This document shows, in pieces, positions 1-11,582 of a stretch of 64,000 nucleotides of DNA (its first letter is position 1; every line of letters begins with the position of its first letter). The stretch lies in NCBI GenBank assembly GCA_019188255.1, contig JAETXT010000002.1:4216001-4280000 (forward strand), read 5' to 3'. The DNA comes from Verticillium longisporum (taxonomy: Eukaryota > Ascomycota > Sordariomycetes > Glomerellales > Plectosphaerellaceae). A program made the translations under genes and the position numbers. Below the pieces are notes generated by a model. That model did no database searches. It was not told where the DNA came from and saw only the letters and a program-made list of their open reading frames with translations.

Positions 1-488
1 GGGGTCAACACCCGATCTGCTGCGACTACTTTGGCCCTTCCGCGGTACGTAGCGAACTCAACTCCTGTCATCCTGCCTGGTTGGAAGTCCTGGAGAGGGA
101 CAGCCCCTCGCCGTGCGCCGCTCAGAGCTGACCTGTCATCCAGTCCATGGAGAACTGCTGCGATCGTTCGCCCAGCACGCCGACCGGCGGCGACTACTGC
201 GGCACCCACTTCGCCGACAAGGACTGCCCCCGCGCCATGCCCTTCATCCGCACGTGGGCACCTGAAGCCCACCTCTGCTGCAACGGCCTGCCCGAGGTAC
301 GTTTAAGCGTGCGGCACGCGCGGGGAACGCGACTGCCGGCGCCTGCCCGCCAGAGAGCGCCCCGCAGACTTCTGTAGAGTGAGAACTTGCATGGCTGACA
401 ATGCGTATAGCTCCGCTGCTGTGACCGTCTGGGCACTGACAAGACGGGCAAGCCCCTGTGCTCGTCGATCGGACCCCTGTCGCTGTAG
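1..488 (+). CDS. Cysteine-rich small protein, 3' end (5' end outside window)
   Basis: Three in-phase coding segments can be joined: 1-44 (read from base 3), 144-296 and 411-488 ending in TAG. Intron 45-143 has donor GTACGT and an acceptor preceded by a GCTGAC branch site; intron 297-410 has donor GTACGT and acceptor TATAG with GCTGAC about 15 nt upstream. Both introns are phase 0. The joined product has four Cys-Cys pairs, three of them in the form CCD (ICCDYFG, NCCDRS, RCCDRLG) plus LCCNGL, and further single cysteines. The repeated Cys-Cys pattern and small size suggest a secreted, disulfide-bonded protein, but the signal peptide would lie left of the window. I do not recognise a family. 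The splice pattern and the periodic cysteines support a real gene; function is unknown. Confidence 0.55.
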
Positions 489-1347
489 GCGCATCACGTT
501 GACAGAGGGAGTCGGGACAGTCGTGACGAGGTCTGTTGACTGGGACTGTGTGCCTCCATGAGTTTGGACTCCTGGAGAAAGCCCTTTCTTTGTGTTCGGG
601 CTCAGCCGCCATGCATTCTGCTCTTCAGATGTAACCTGTGAATATTTCCAGACGCCATGATGAGCCGACGTCATAGTATATAAACCTGAGGACATAAGCT
701 GAATGACCGTGATCCAAAACGCTTTAATGAAGTGCCTAGACCGGATTGAAGTGGTTACTTATAAAGGTTGGAAGGCCGGGTGGGCGTGAAACAGTATGGT
801 TGCCACACGCGTAATAAAGATGTGCGGTGCATGGTAGTAGTACTGTTTCGCGGAAGCTCGATAATACATGGTGGCATTCGGACAGATGCAGGCGAAGGAC
901 GAATGACATGCTCGGATACATCGGGGATACGCTCAGTCTGCGACTGACATAATGAGAGGTGTTTGCATAGGTATAAAGAAATTCATTGACTCCTCTGTCC
1001 CATAATTATCATACCTCGAATCCAGTCGAGACGTACACAACATAAGAAGCGCTCACCATGAACTCTCTCTCTCTCCATCGTCTCAGCCTCTCTCCGTTGG
1101 CTCAAGTCATGCGGCCCAACGGCCAGCACAGTCCCATCATATCCTAGTGCTGGGCAAGCCCAGTACCTGACAACGCAGGCCTCATACGCTATGCTCCGGG
1201 TCAGATTTGCCACCAACGGGCATAGCCGCTGAACCCATGCCGTTCGTTACATTGCACATGCAATCGATTCCGGCGACGCGCCTGCCTTTCTTTTGGACGC
1301 GCATCGTCTCATGCATCGTATCTCCTCAAACCGTTCCATGCTCATAC
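489..1347. other. Intergenic, no gene seen
   Basis: Lies between the 3' ends of the cysteine-rich gene (+) and the kinase (-), so it is convergent 3' flanking sequence. It is AT-richer than the neighbouring genes. Short open frames occur on both strands but none has conserved-looking composition or splice context. Confidence 0.6.
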
Positions 1348-2719
1348 TCATCGCCGCGGCGGCGGTGACCAAAGACCCTTACTCGTCTCGGTGACCCGAT
1401 TTTGGGCATTGCCAGGCTGCAAAATGGCTGGCACAGCATCGGTCATAACGACGTCTTGCGACTCAGAGGTCGTGCCGTACCCAGAGTCCTTCTGGGTCAA
1501 GCCACCGCTTCCAAGACTTATAGCACTGTCGTCCTTACGAGCGGCGCCATTGCCCTGTTGCTGCGGTCTTGCGCCTCGTGCCGGTTCCTTGGATGCGGCG
1601 CCGTCCATCAGGTTGCTCTGTCCCTCCCGTAGTTTGTTGATAGCACGGACTGTGTCGATGGCTGCATGCAGGGTGCGCCGGGCGTTGAAGTTTTTCTTTA
1701 CTGTCGGCAGCAGATTGTTCTCGTTCTTCTCGCCTCCTGAAAGCGAACCTGCAACGAAGGCATGCTGGAGAGCCTCGTGGGCGGTGGGTCTCTTGGTCGC
1801 GTCAACAGTCAGACAGCGGCGGACAAAGTCCTTAGCATCCTCGGAAACGCCGCGCCAGTACTCTGAGGGCCGAAAGTCGTACTCTGCTTTGAGGATGGCC
1901 TGCATCTCTTCGAAATCCGAGTCACGGTCAAAGGGTGTGTAGCCGCAGAGAAGGAAATAGGTGATGACGCCGAGAGCCCAGATATCAACAGGCTTGCCGT
2001 GTCCCGTCTTCTTGAAGATCTCGGGGGCCATGTAGCCGGGGGTGCCGCAGGTGGTTGTCAAGACATGGAACTGCTCTTCATCCATGATACGACTGAGACC
2101 AAAGTCCGCAATCAACAGGTCGGCGTTATCTTCCGGTGTTCGGAATAGGAGGTTCTCGGGCTTCAGGTCGCGATGGACGATACCATGGTCGTGCAGGTAG
2201 GCGACGGCAGAGAGAGTGGCTCGGATCAGGTCAGCGGCATCAGACTCATAGTACGAGCCCTTTCGGCAGATGCGGTCAAAGAGCTCTCCACCCAAAGCCA
2301 GATCAGTGACTAGGTAGAGGTTGTTCATCGTCTCGAAGTAGTCGACGAGAGTCAGGATGTTCTGGTGGCCCATTGACACCTTTTTCAGGACTGCGATTTC
2401 ATTTCGAACCTAAACGAAGCGGGTGCTGTCAGTCAACTGGATATCTGAGTGACGCCACGATTCCTCGCGACTCGGCGCAAAATGAGGAAGAGACGGGAAG
2501 CAGAATGTACCATGTGCTCGCGGCCGGCCATCAGCCGCTTGTTAATGACTTTGGCAGCATAGTAGCGTGGGTATCTATGTGGACACACTCTTTGACGACA
2601 GAGTATGATCCTGCACCGAGGGTCTTGCCCACTTTGTACCGACACGGCTGGACGTGGCCCTGCTGACGGCCATCATCAGCTCTACGACTGTTCCCGTTGG
2701 CGCTCATCGCTGTCGCCAT
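1348..2719 (-). CDS. Calcium/calmodulin-dependent protein kinase (CaMK I/II type)
   Basis: A Ser/Thr kinase predicted to respond to Ca2+/calmodulin. Exon 1 is 2719-2511, intron 2410-2510 (GTACAT...TTTAG), exon 2 is 2409-1348; about 423 aa. The kinase domain fills roughly residues 28-290: glycine loop GAGSYSVV, ATP-binding lysine in YYAAKV, catalytic loop HRDLKPEN, metal-binding DFGLS, activation segment with CGTPGYMAPE, and GYTPFDRD. A Ser/Gly-rich tail follows, where the autoinhibitory/calmodulin-binding segment would lie. Exon 1 changes reading frame at about 2566-2568, between HIDTH and RYYAAK: one base is missing relative to the expected codons, and there is no room for an intron. Because the kinase is otherwise intact, a sequence error is the simplest explanation. 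ATG 2719 gives a short N-terminus typical of the group; ATG 2707 is the alternative. Confidence 0.93.
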
Positions 2720-4195
2720 GTGGGGTTATGCTGGTGTCGAGATGTCCAGCGCGAAAATCGGCGACAATCGAGGTTGTTCTAGGAAGGCGGCGTGCGGATT
2801 TCCGTGCCGTCTTGTAGGGCGACGTCAAATCAATCGTAGGTTTCTCGGCGTCGGGGGAGGGGGAGGTGCCCAAGCAGCGGTGGCGGACTCGGTGGGGCAG
2901 AAAGCACACAGAGCGGACAGGGTATATCGCGCAAGCAAGAACGATAGGAAATCAAGAGGAACTGTAACTGCTCGACAGAGACGACAGTTGCTAGTAGCGA
3001 AGAGCCGAGAGTGTTGGGTATCCAGGGTCTGCGGCTCGAGGGTTGGTATCGGAGGAAATTCGCAGTGCAGATGCTTGTGTCTTGGTGGTCGAGGTCCCAG
3101 TCTTGACCCAAGACCAAGTAAGTCCCAGGTGCGGGGTGCCCCAACTGCTATTCGGTAAGAACAGGCGAGCAGGGATCGGCGGTCGCGCCTATCAGCTTCA
3201 GGGTCTCGACAACCATGTCAGTTTCTGGACTGCTCATCAGACTTGGGACCCAAGGCCGCACTTAGTAGCGGTGACGCGATGTATTGGATTGATAGATGTC
3301 TGGTATCTGATCAATGCCTCATCTCTAGTAAGAGTGGTATGGTTTTCAAACAGTAAGAAAGGAGACGAATTAGGCGCCGTAGCCAACCCAGGAGGAGGAT
3401 CTGGTGATAAAGATAAAGCTTCGGGTGACCCACAAGCTGCTCACAGACTCTAGCGCCTTGTGGCTGGCGAAGCTGAACCTCAGGTTCACTGGTGATCCTG
3501 AAGAAAGAACCACGCCCCCGATCGATCTGGTCATGAACGACTTCAGCTCCGATGTCTATATCTTTCAGCCGCAGCTCGAAGCAGGCTGGTCCGGTCATGA
3601 GAGCAGAGCTGGCATGTCCTAGAGGCTGACCTCGTTTACCATGCCATGCCATGCCCCATCACCTCGGGTTTCTCTGTCGCCGCTATTGATCTTGATAGCT
3701 ATGCCACGACCTCGTGCCTGATATCTCGAGGCACGGCTTTAGCCAGCCACAGTTCGTCAGGATTGACGCGCCTCCCTTCAAATTGCCGACAAGCCCGTTC
3801 CATTCTCTGCTTCCGCTGCAGGTGATCGGGAGAGCTGCCGCTTTTCAACTTATCGACCCGACAGGCGGGGTCTTGTCCTGCGCGCCCAAGCCGCTAGACC
3901 GCCACCACACGAGCTTGTGACCGATGAACCATATTTCAACGACCAAAAGTCGCTTGTCTTGTTCGAGGCATCCTGACAGCTGCTGCGACCGTCTCGCGCT
4001 CTCTGAGCTGAGTGCTGCCGAAGAGCCTGGCGGAGACGGGACAGCAGCGAGCAAGAGTCATGGCTGATCATTCGATCGCCCTGCGGGACTGCTTCTTGGA
4101 GCTGTGCTGTTTCTTCTCGCGCAGCCTTGCCCTGTCAAATGATCTGGCTCTGAATACATCATCAGCGGGTGACTGACATTGTCTCCAGCCCACAC
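2720..4195. other. Intergenic: upstream of the kinase, downstream of the release-factor-like gene
   Basis: About 1.5 kb with only short open frames on both strands, none convincing. It should contain the kinase promoter and 5' leader. A short CATGC tandem (catgccatgccatgcc) lies near 3640-3656. No tRNA or other RNA gene seen. Confidence 0.5.
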
Positions 4196-4767
4196 TCACA
4201 CCTCTTCGTGCTTCTTTCGCTTTCCCGGCGTCGTTTCACCGGGAACTGATTCGCGATAGATCCGCTGGACTTCCTCAACAAGCTTTTCCAAGTTTTCGTC
4301 CGTGTTTGCATCTCGATGTCTGTGGGTTTGAGCCTGGAACGAGAGAGAATCCGACCGTGAAGTGTAATACTTGGAGGCCCGGATTCCTGGATGCATCAGT
4401 TTGGGCAAGGCTGCCAATAAATCCTTGACGGACCATGCTGTGATGGCCTTGGTTTCTGTTCTGGAAAAAGCGAGTGTGAGACTTTGTTGAGACAATGGCA
4501 ATGGTGATGAGGAACTGGTGCGTACTTGTTGACATGCTGCCCTCCGGGGCCGCTGGACCGAGCAAATGTAGTTTGCCCTTTGGGTAAACGGCCGGCATCG
4601 AATGATTTGTGCCAGTTCCTCGCCTCCTGCAGTTCGTCGGGATCGAACGCGGCGTCGAACGCCTGATACCTGATAGACCTTGATTGGACGAGGGGACCTA
4701 TCGTGAAGGAAGGAATCCTCCTCAGCGTGGTGGCAGCAGGCAGGCGCAAAAAGTTTGGAGAAGCCAT
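4196..4767 (-). CDS. PTH4: Mitochondrial GGQ-domain peptidyl-tRNA hydrolase (PTH4/ICT1-like)
   Basis: Exon 1 4767-4526, intron 4461-4525 (GTACGC...TCCAG), exon 2 4460-4196; 168 aa. The product has an Arg-rich N-terminus lacking acidic residues at the start (mitochondrial presequence), then an RF-1 domain with the catalytic GGQ motif in the context SSGPGGQHVNK, split by the intron just after VNK, continuing TETKA. It ends in a basic, Lys/Arg-rich tail (GKRKKHEE). This is the pattern of the codon-independent GGQ proteins (yeast Pth4/Rso55, human ICT1/MRPL58) that release nascent chains from stalled mitochondrial ribosomes; there is no codon-recognition domain, so it is not a full mitochondrial RF1. 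Its size matches the family. It shares an upstream region with NAB3, transcribed in the opposite direction. Confidence 0.9.
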
Positions 4768-5819
4768 CCCTGAGAGTATAACTTTACAGATTAAAAAGTC
4801 TGAAAAAGGGGCCCCTTTCAGCTGGTAGGAGAGGCTTTGGGGCCGATGAACGGATCATTGTGAGGCACCTTTCACCAATGATGCGACGCAGCAGGCTCCC
4901 GTTACGCCGTTCCAGCGATGAGACCTGGATGCGAAAGAATGTACCGCGTGTGTATCGCTCTGTGCACACTGTCAAATGCACGGCCCAATCCTCCAACCAG
5001 AGGACCTTAGTGCCCCCCTCTTTCCCCTTTAGGTTGGCCCTCGGCAGAGTCGTGCTTGTCTTTTTCTTCAATCTGCACCTACGCGGTACCTCCTCCACCT
5101 TTGATGGACGAGAGTGGTTGGAACTTGGGGCTCGTCACTTCCGACTGGCATCATCCATCGCACTTGCTCTCTGGGTCAACTCTCTCTCCTGCCACTCCTC
5201 CCACCTCCACCTCTGTCCCTGTTCGTGATCCACCACAGCCTGGATTCCCAAAGTCTACTGGAACACGTGAATTCATCTACCGGCTTTCCCCTCATGGTCA
5301 GGATCCATGGGCCAACGCTCAGACCAGACATAGACCGCATCCGCCGCCCACCCACTCAACCACGCGACCATCCTACGTCTTTCAGGCCGAGCTCTCCTTC
5401 GAAATCTCTTTGCGTCCTCCTCGGGCCAGGTATAGCTAGCTGCCTGCCATCACCGTCGACGTAGCCCTCCCTCAGGCTACTTTCTGATCAAGCGCGCCGA
5501 CAGTTGCCAGTTTGCGACGTGCACTACCTTGTGGAACCGTCGTTGCCATATCGCCGCGCCCATCACAGCCTCGCCTGCCTCGCCTTGGACTCCGCGACCA
5601 CCATTGCAGAGCCTTCCCCAGGACCCAGACCCCGCCCTGATACCTTGCCATCCATCGCTTTCCAGCCCGTTCTGCTCCAGATCAGACCACAGCTCAAATC
5701 ACAAGGATTGACCTCTTGTGCGCATCGTATCGATTGCCAACAGCCAACCCCCCATAACAACGGAAGCGTCTGCAGGTTTTGCAAGTGCGCGCGCGCGGCG
5801 TCATCGAGGCTCACTTTCC
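4768..5819. promoter_or_regulatory. Shared divergent upstream region of PTH4 and NAB3
   Basis: About 1.05 kb between two divergent starts. From roughly 5160 it becomes strongly C/T-rich on the plus strand (5190-5420 and 5560-5720), as in the leader regions of filamentous-fungal genes, so much of it is probably the NAB3 5' leader. No conserved upstream open frame is evident. Confidence 0.5.
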
Positions 5820-8423
5820 ATGCCAGGTTCGGCAACACCCGAGATCCAGGCCACGGCGGCCGACCTCTCGCCAGTATCCCCCAATCCCGTGCACGCCGTT
5901 GCGCCTGTCGTGCTTCCAGCCCTACAAGACACTGCCGACATGCTTGATGCCATGACCGAAATGCCATCGGTTCAGGAGATCAGAGACGCTGGCCTGAGCC
6001 TCGTCTCTGTCTCCGAACCTGCCCCACCACTCGCCAACACGTACAACAATCAGAACCCAAACGACAACGATAGCGAGCTTGACAGCCTCGATGAAGCATA
6101 CAAAGGAGAAGAGGGGGATGTGACAGGCAACACACTGCAGAATGAACAAGAACAGCCCGATGCCGTCGAGGATGACTACCTCAAGTCCTTCGACTCGCCT
6201 GTTCAGGATGAGCTCGACACCGTCGCGGGACAGCATCATGTATCCCAAGCAGCAGACTCTCACACAAATCACCTTTCTTCCGATCTTTTACAGAACGCTC
6301 AAGTGGTTCCCGATGTTGACTCGTCCACGACTCGGCAGCCCCCAGCTGCTCAGCCTGCCTCCCAGCCAACAGCCGATCTCATCTCCAACGGACGCCCAGA
6401 GTCCGCGAACGGCGATGCGCAAGCCATCGACATCTCCCGCCTCGTGGCCGAGATGACCGCCCAGGCAGATGAACATTCCGTCCAGCAACCCGCCCTGTCC
6501 AATACCCAGCCAGAGCCTGCCCAGGATATGCCTCCATCTGCGTCTGCTTCGCTACCCCCAAGCCTCCCGTGACAGACGGTGCTTCTCTTGTCCTTGCGAA
6601 CCCGGATGACATCCATCTGCTTCACCAGCCGCACGCCGTGCCGAACCATCCCACTCATTATGCAACTGCCGGAGCTACAGGCAACTTTGCCGATGCTGCT
6701 CATTTCCAGCCTCCTCTTGCTCCCACGTCGATCAATGCCCCTCCTCACCCTAGTTCTGCCGACTTCAACAAGCCGCCCAACGAAGCTACTGATTCCAACT
6801 CCCTCTGGGAGGCCTTTAATGCTGACGAACGGAAATACATGGCGGAAGCGAGATGGGATAAATTCCCTGAAGGCTCCAGGATCTTTATCGGTCGGTCCAC
6901 TCCCCGATCAATTGTTCTTTGGCTTCCACTAACCTGTTGTTAGGCAATCTGTCTAGCGAACGAGTCTCAAAACGGGATGTCTTTAACATTTTTCGCCAGT
7001 ACGGCCCCTTGGCACAGATCTCACTCAAGTCTGCGTACGGCTTTGTGCAATACCACACGGTGGACGATGCACAAGGTGCCATGCAAAACCTGCAAGGTGC
7101 CGAGGTAAAGGGCCGCAAGATTCGTGAGTTCCGCATTTGTCCAGGCGTGGTGATCATGACTGATCGATTGCAGACCTCGAGATCTCTCGCGCACAGAAGA
7201 AAAAGGGCGAAGACCGAAATCGCTCGCCCGACAGGGGAGGCCGTGGTGGAGGGCGAGACTCAGGACGAGACTCGGGTCAGAGGGGTGCCAACGGCTCAAA
7301 CGACCGGCGAGGGCGTGACGACCGCCGTCAAGGCCGCCCTGCCTCACCACGGGCGGGCAGAGATGATGGTTACGGCCGTGACCGCGGCTACCAGGAACCG
7401 CAATACCCACCGCGCGGCCGTTCTCGTACACCGCCAAGCCATGCGCGACACCACGACTCGTACCGTCGCCGCAGCCCGAGTCCGGCTGGTCACCGCAGCC
7501 GCGGTCACGACTATCCACATGACGACCGGCTTCCACTGCCTCGACGACACGGCAGCCAGATTCCCGACGTTCAGTTCTTGCTGCTGCAAGAAGTGAACCC
7601 GGAGTTTGTTGACTGGGCGTCGCGGGCCTTTGTCGACCGCGGGCTCAAGATTGACGTCATGTTTCTCCATCCCAGCATGCCGCGGGATGCCGTGATCCAG
7701 AGACAAGTTGTCGAAGGCGTCCACGCCGTGGTGGACCTCGACATTCGGGCCAATACGACTGGCAGATTCAGCTTGCGCGTCTTTGACCGTTCGTCTAGTG
7801 GCAGCACGCGATTTGACGAGTACCAGGAGCTCGAGCCCCACGTGGCCGCCGAGCTTGTAGTACGGGCCAAAACACACGCAGCGCCCGCTCCTGCGTACCA
7901 CGCGCCAGCACCGGCGCCGGCGTATGGAGGCGGAGGCTACGGCCAGCAGTACCCGCCGCAGCACCCACAGCAACCACAAGCCCACGCATATCCCAGCCAA
8001 CCAAGCCATCACCAGGTGCCTCCTGGTCCTGCGCCGAGCGCGGCGGCGGCAGCTGGCGGATTCCCCACCGAGCTGCTGGCGTCTCTTGGGCACCTCGACG
8101 GCGCGACGCTGCAGCAACTTGTTGCCGCTGTGCAGAACCAACAAGGAGCGGGGCCCGGCGCGGCAGTTCACGGAGGCATACCACAGCAGGTGAATGGACC
8201 AGTCGATGTGCAGGCCGTGCTCAACAACCTCAGGGGTGGCGCGGCCGTGACACCAGGAGAAGGTCGGGCTCCGGCTTACGGCGGCGGGGGCTACCCTCCC
8301 AATGGTCCAGGTGGTCTCAACGCACCGAGCAGGCCTGGCGGTCGGCCGCAGCCGCCAGCGTCTCCGGATTCGGCGTCACAAGTCAACACAATCATGGCGC
8401 AGCTGGCCAAATTCCGGCAGTGA
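5820..8423 (+). CDS. NAB3: NAB3-like nuclear RNA-binding protein (NNS termination complex)
   Basis: Probable partner of Nrd1 and Sen1 in non-poly(A) transcription termination. Exons 5820-6890, 6944-7123 and 7174-8423; introns 6891-6943 and 7124-7173 have good branch sites (CTAAC, CTGAT); about 833 aa. The N-terminus is acidic and disordered (SELDSLDEA region). One RRM follows, with RNP2 as FIGNLSS (spliced) and RNP1 as AYGFVQY. Then comes an Arg/Gly/Asp-rich linker, a conserved block around FLLLQEVNPEF and GLKIDVMFLHP, and a Gln/Pro/Ala-rich tail, the same order as in yeast Nab3. The start is the first in-frame ATG (5820). Exon 1 loses frame in the C5 run 6555-6559: the upstream frame meets TGA within a few codons, while the next frame continues in KPPVTDGAS up to the RRM. 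One missing C explains this. Confidence 0.88.
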
Positions 8424-9343
8424 GGGGGCATGGGTGCTCGTGTTGAAGACTATGCGTGTACAATAGGCAGCTGCGAGAAGGCGTCTGTTCATATTGGGGT
8501 GAATGCTCTACGGGGTGACTATGGGCAAGTTATCATGAAGCAAGTGAGAGAGGGAGGCGAGAAGGACGACGGAGATGCGGTGGTTCAGAAGTCTAGGAGC
8601 CCAGCAGCCGTCTCAGAAGCTTTGACCATGATCACGTTGTTTGCTGATTGCTAAGCCATGTGATGGAGTTTTAGCCGTACCTACTCTTGATCAAGCTGGA
8701 GATGCCACATTCAGGAGCTGACGGTGAGCTGCTCGTGTCGTGTTGACCCTTGACGTTCTCCGTTGAAGAGGTTCAGGTTCCGGGCACCTGAGGGCCGTTC
8801 AGGTGGGGGTGGGGCAGGAACAGTAATTGAGGGCCAATCACCAAGGCCAGGTTGCTCATCGGGGTTCCAGGGGTCCATGCCAATGCCACAGGGGAGCCAC
8901 GCCCCAAGGAGCAAGGCACATTTGCCTACAGGGCTCCTGAGTAGGTGGGTAGGCACACTTTGTGCACAAGACAGCACTTCTAGGCCCTTCATTATCCCCA
9001 AGAGGACAGAGCTCGAGGTTTGGTCGTATCGAGACCCGTTCGTGCTTGCGTGTTCTTGCTACTCTCGATTGGTTTGGACGTCGTACTCGGCCTCGCGTTG
9101 CCTCTGCTGCGCTCTAAACTTTTCCCCCCATACCTCCCTCGCTGTCTCCTCGAAGTCTCTCTCTCTCTCTCTGCGGCTCTTTCCTTCCCTTTTTCTCTTT
9201 CCTGTGACCATTTCGATGCGCTGCTGATCGCCCGTGGCCCCTCCCTCCGCCTCCTGCCTTGGGTACTCTTGGAATCACCGTACCTAGGTACTTTAAGGTA
9301 CCTTAGCTTAGGTACCGAAGGAAGCTACGTAGCCCTTCCGAAC
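8424..9343. other. Intergenic: NAB3 3' flank and reductase leader
   Basis: No gene seen. The right half is the upstream region of the reductase gene. It holds a CT dinucleotide tract at about 9156-9172 and a palindromic cluster of TACCTAGGTAC / GGTACCTTAG motifs at 9281-9317, only 27 nt before the start codon. Confidence 0.55.
9281..9317. repeat. Clustered TACCTAGGTAC-type palindromes
   Basis: Three overlapping inverted copies of a CCTAGGTACC-like word occur immediately upstream of the reductase start. The same word recurs near 24434-24450 and 56392-56412. It may be a short dispersed fungal repeat or a binding site. Confidence 0.5.
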
Positions 9344-11232
9344 ATGGGTTGGCCCTATCGTTTCCTCACCCTCGCACCCGAGGAGGTCCAGCTTCGCCGC
9401 CAGGCATTGGACCGCTATGCCGTCTACGCCCAGATATCGGCCTTGCTGCCCCTCTTCATTCCCTTGATCCAGCGAATCGTGGAACGGTACACACGCGGTC
9501 GAGAGGTCACTCGTGGCGCCTACGATGCCGTGCCTGACTCGCCATTGTTCAAGAGCCGGAAGGGCACTGTCGTTGGCCGCTGGCTGGCGAAGGCTCGAGT
9601 CGTCCAATGGTGGTCGAGAGACGAGGTCATCATCAACGGGCAGTCCTGGGGTACGAGAGATCAATGGATGGTCGGTATGGCGTCGATGATCTGGTTGCTG
9701 GTGTTGTGCATCGCGGTACTGGCGAAGGTACGTGAAGCTTCATGCACACATGCATGCTCCTTTTCGAGACGGGATGCCCCAGCTGACAGGGAGCCAGACT
9801 ACCTCCACTTCACCAAACGCCTGGGCACCATTGCAACGACCCTCATGCCTTCCAGTATCTGCTCATCCTCAAGTCCTTCAGCCCCCTGGCCTGGGTCTTC
9901 AACACGTCTCACGAGACCCTCAACCGCTGGCACCGAGTCCTCGCACGTGTCATCACGGCCCTGCTCGTTCTCCATGCCGCCTGCTACCTCAACTACTTTG
10001 CCCAGGTCGGCATCCTGCAGCGACGTCTCTTTGCGCCCGTCGTCTTCGCCGGCGTTGTGGCCTTCGCTGGTCTCAATCTCCTCAACACGACGGCCCTGCG
10101 CGCCGTGCGTGCCTGGTCGTACCGCGTCTTCTTCATCACCCATCTCGTCGTTGCCTTTGCCATCCCGCCTCTCATCTTCATCCACGCCCCCTCCGCTCGT
10201 CTGTCCGTCGGCACGGCCCTCGCGCTCTTCCTTGCCGACCTCGCCGTGCGGCGCCTCCGCACGACAACCTCCCAAGCCACGCTCGAAACCATCCCCGGCA
10301 CGACCCTTGTCAAGATCATGGCCTCGATCCCCGGCCCCAAGGTAAACGCCTTCCGCGCCAAGCCGGGAGCGCACATATACCTCTCCATCCCAGCCGCCGC
10401 CCGTCCGGTCGCCTCCAACGACGCCCTCCTCTACGAATTCCTCTTTAACCCCTTCACCGTCGCCGACGTCGATGACCACACGGGCGCCCTGACTCTCGTC
10501 GCCCGCCAGCGCGACGGGCCCCTGACCCGCCGCCTCGCCCAATGCGCCCAGCACGGCGGCATGGCCATGCCATCATCGACAACGACGACCGTCTTCCCCG
10601 CCACCGCCACAGTGCCCCTCTCCATCGAGGGCCCCTACGGCGCTGCGTCGAGACACGTTGCCCAGATTGCCTCGCCCCGCACAGACCGCGTCCTGCTGAT
10701 CGCCGGCGGCGTCGGCGCCACCTTTGCCGTGCCGCTCTACCGCGCCGTGCTCGCCGATCACCCCGCCGCCAAGGTCGAGCTCGTCTGGGCGATTCGCGCC
10801 GCCGGCGACGCGACGTGGGCCGTCACGGGCCGTGGCGACAGTGTGCTCGAGGACGAGAATGTCAACATTTTCCTGACGGGCGATCTGGGCGTCGGCACGG
10901 CTGTCGGCGTGTCGGAGCCGCGGCGCGCGAGCTTCGCATCGTCATCAGATGCGGGCGGCGGCGCCTCTGGTGACGCCGGCGAAGAGCTGAGTAGCTTGTA
11001 CCGCGACAGGAGGCGCGCCGGCGGCGGCGGACGGTGGACGAGCAGCCATAACCGTCGGAGGCCGGACCTGCGCAAGATTGTCGACGAGACGTTCCGCGGC
11101 GGGGCCGACGAGAGGGTTGCTGTGCTCGTGTGCGGGCCGGCAAGCATGGCGAGAGAGGTGAGGAGGCATGTGGGCGCGTGGGTGTACCGGGGCCGGGATG
11201 TCTTTTTCCACGATGAGAGTTTTGGATGGTGA
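9344..11232 (+). CDS. Ferric reductase-like transmembrane flavocytochrome
   Basis: A membrane NADPH oxidoreductase of the FRE family, expected to reduce ferric or cupric ions at the cell surface. Exon 1 9344-9727, intron 9728-9793 (GTACGT, branch GCTGAC, acceptor GGGAG), exon 2 9794-11232; about 607 aa. N-terminal membrane helices are followed by the haem core with two bis-histidine pairs, each H-x13-H (RWHR...LHAA and THLV...FIHA). The FAD site appears as NPFTV, the NAD(P)H site as IAGGVGATF and CGPASM, and the C-terminus is DESFGW. A Ser/Gly/Arg-rich insertion lies in the nucleotide-binding half. Just inside exon 2 the frame shifts at 9848-9849: LHFTKRLGTIA is in one frame and FQYLLILKS in another, fixed by one extra C. 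The remaining 460 codons are undisturbed. Confidence 0.9.
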
Positions 11233-11582
11233 GTGGGTTGTGTATGAAGATGAAGTGTGAATTTCTTGTGGATAGGAAACACACAAAAGCTTGACGCAAA
11301 GATGTGAGCTGTTCATGCGGGTAAAATTTTCCATCAATTAGCAGCTAAAAGGATTTCGCTCCCAAGAAAAACATGCTGAAACGACATTCGACTCGAGCAC
11401 ATCCTTATTTGCTCTCCATTTCTGCATCTAGTGAGTGGTGCGCTGCCTAGCTCATATCGTCGTATCTCTCATGGTCCAACGCCCCGTCCGCTGCGTAAAA
11501 TAGCACACGTTTCTCCCTCTGGTCGTTCGTTCGTCCCGACGTTTTGAGGCTCGTCATCCGTCACGGCGTCTCATGCCTCGTC
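11233..11582. other. Convergent 3' flanks of the reductase and VanZ-like genes
   Basis: 350 bp between two stop codons facing each other. AT-rich 3' untranslated sequence; no gene. Confidence 0.65.
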
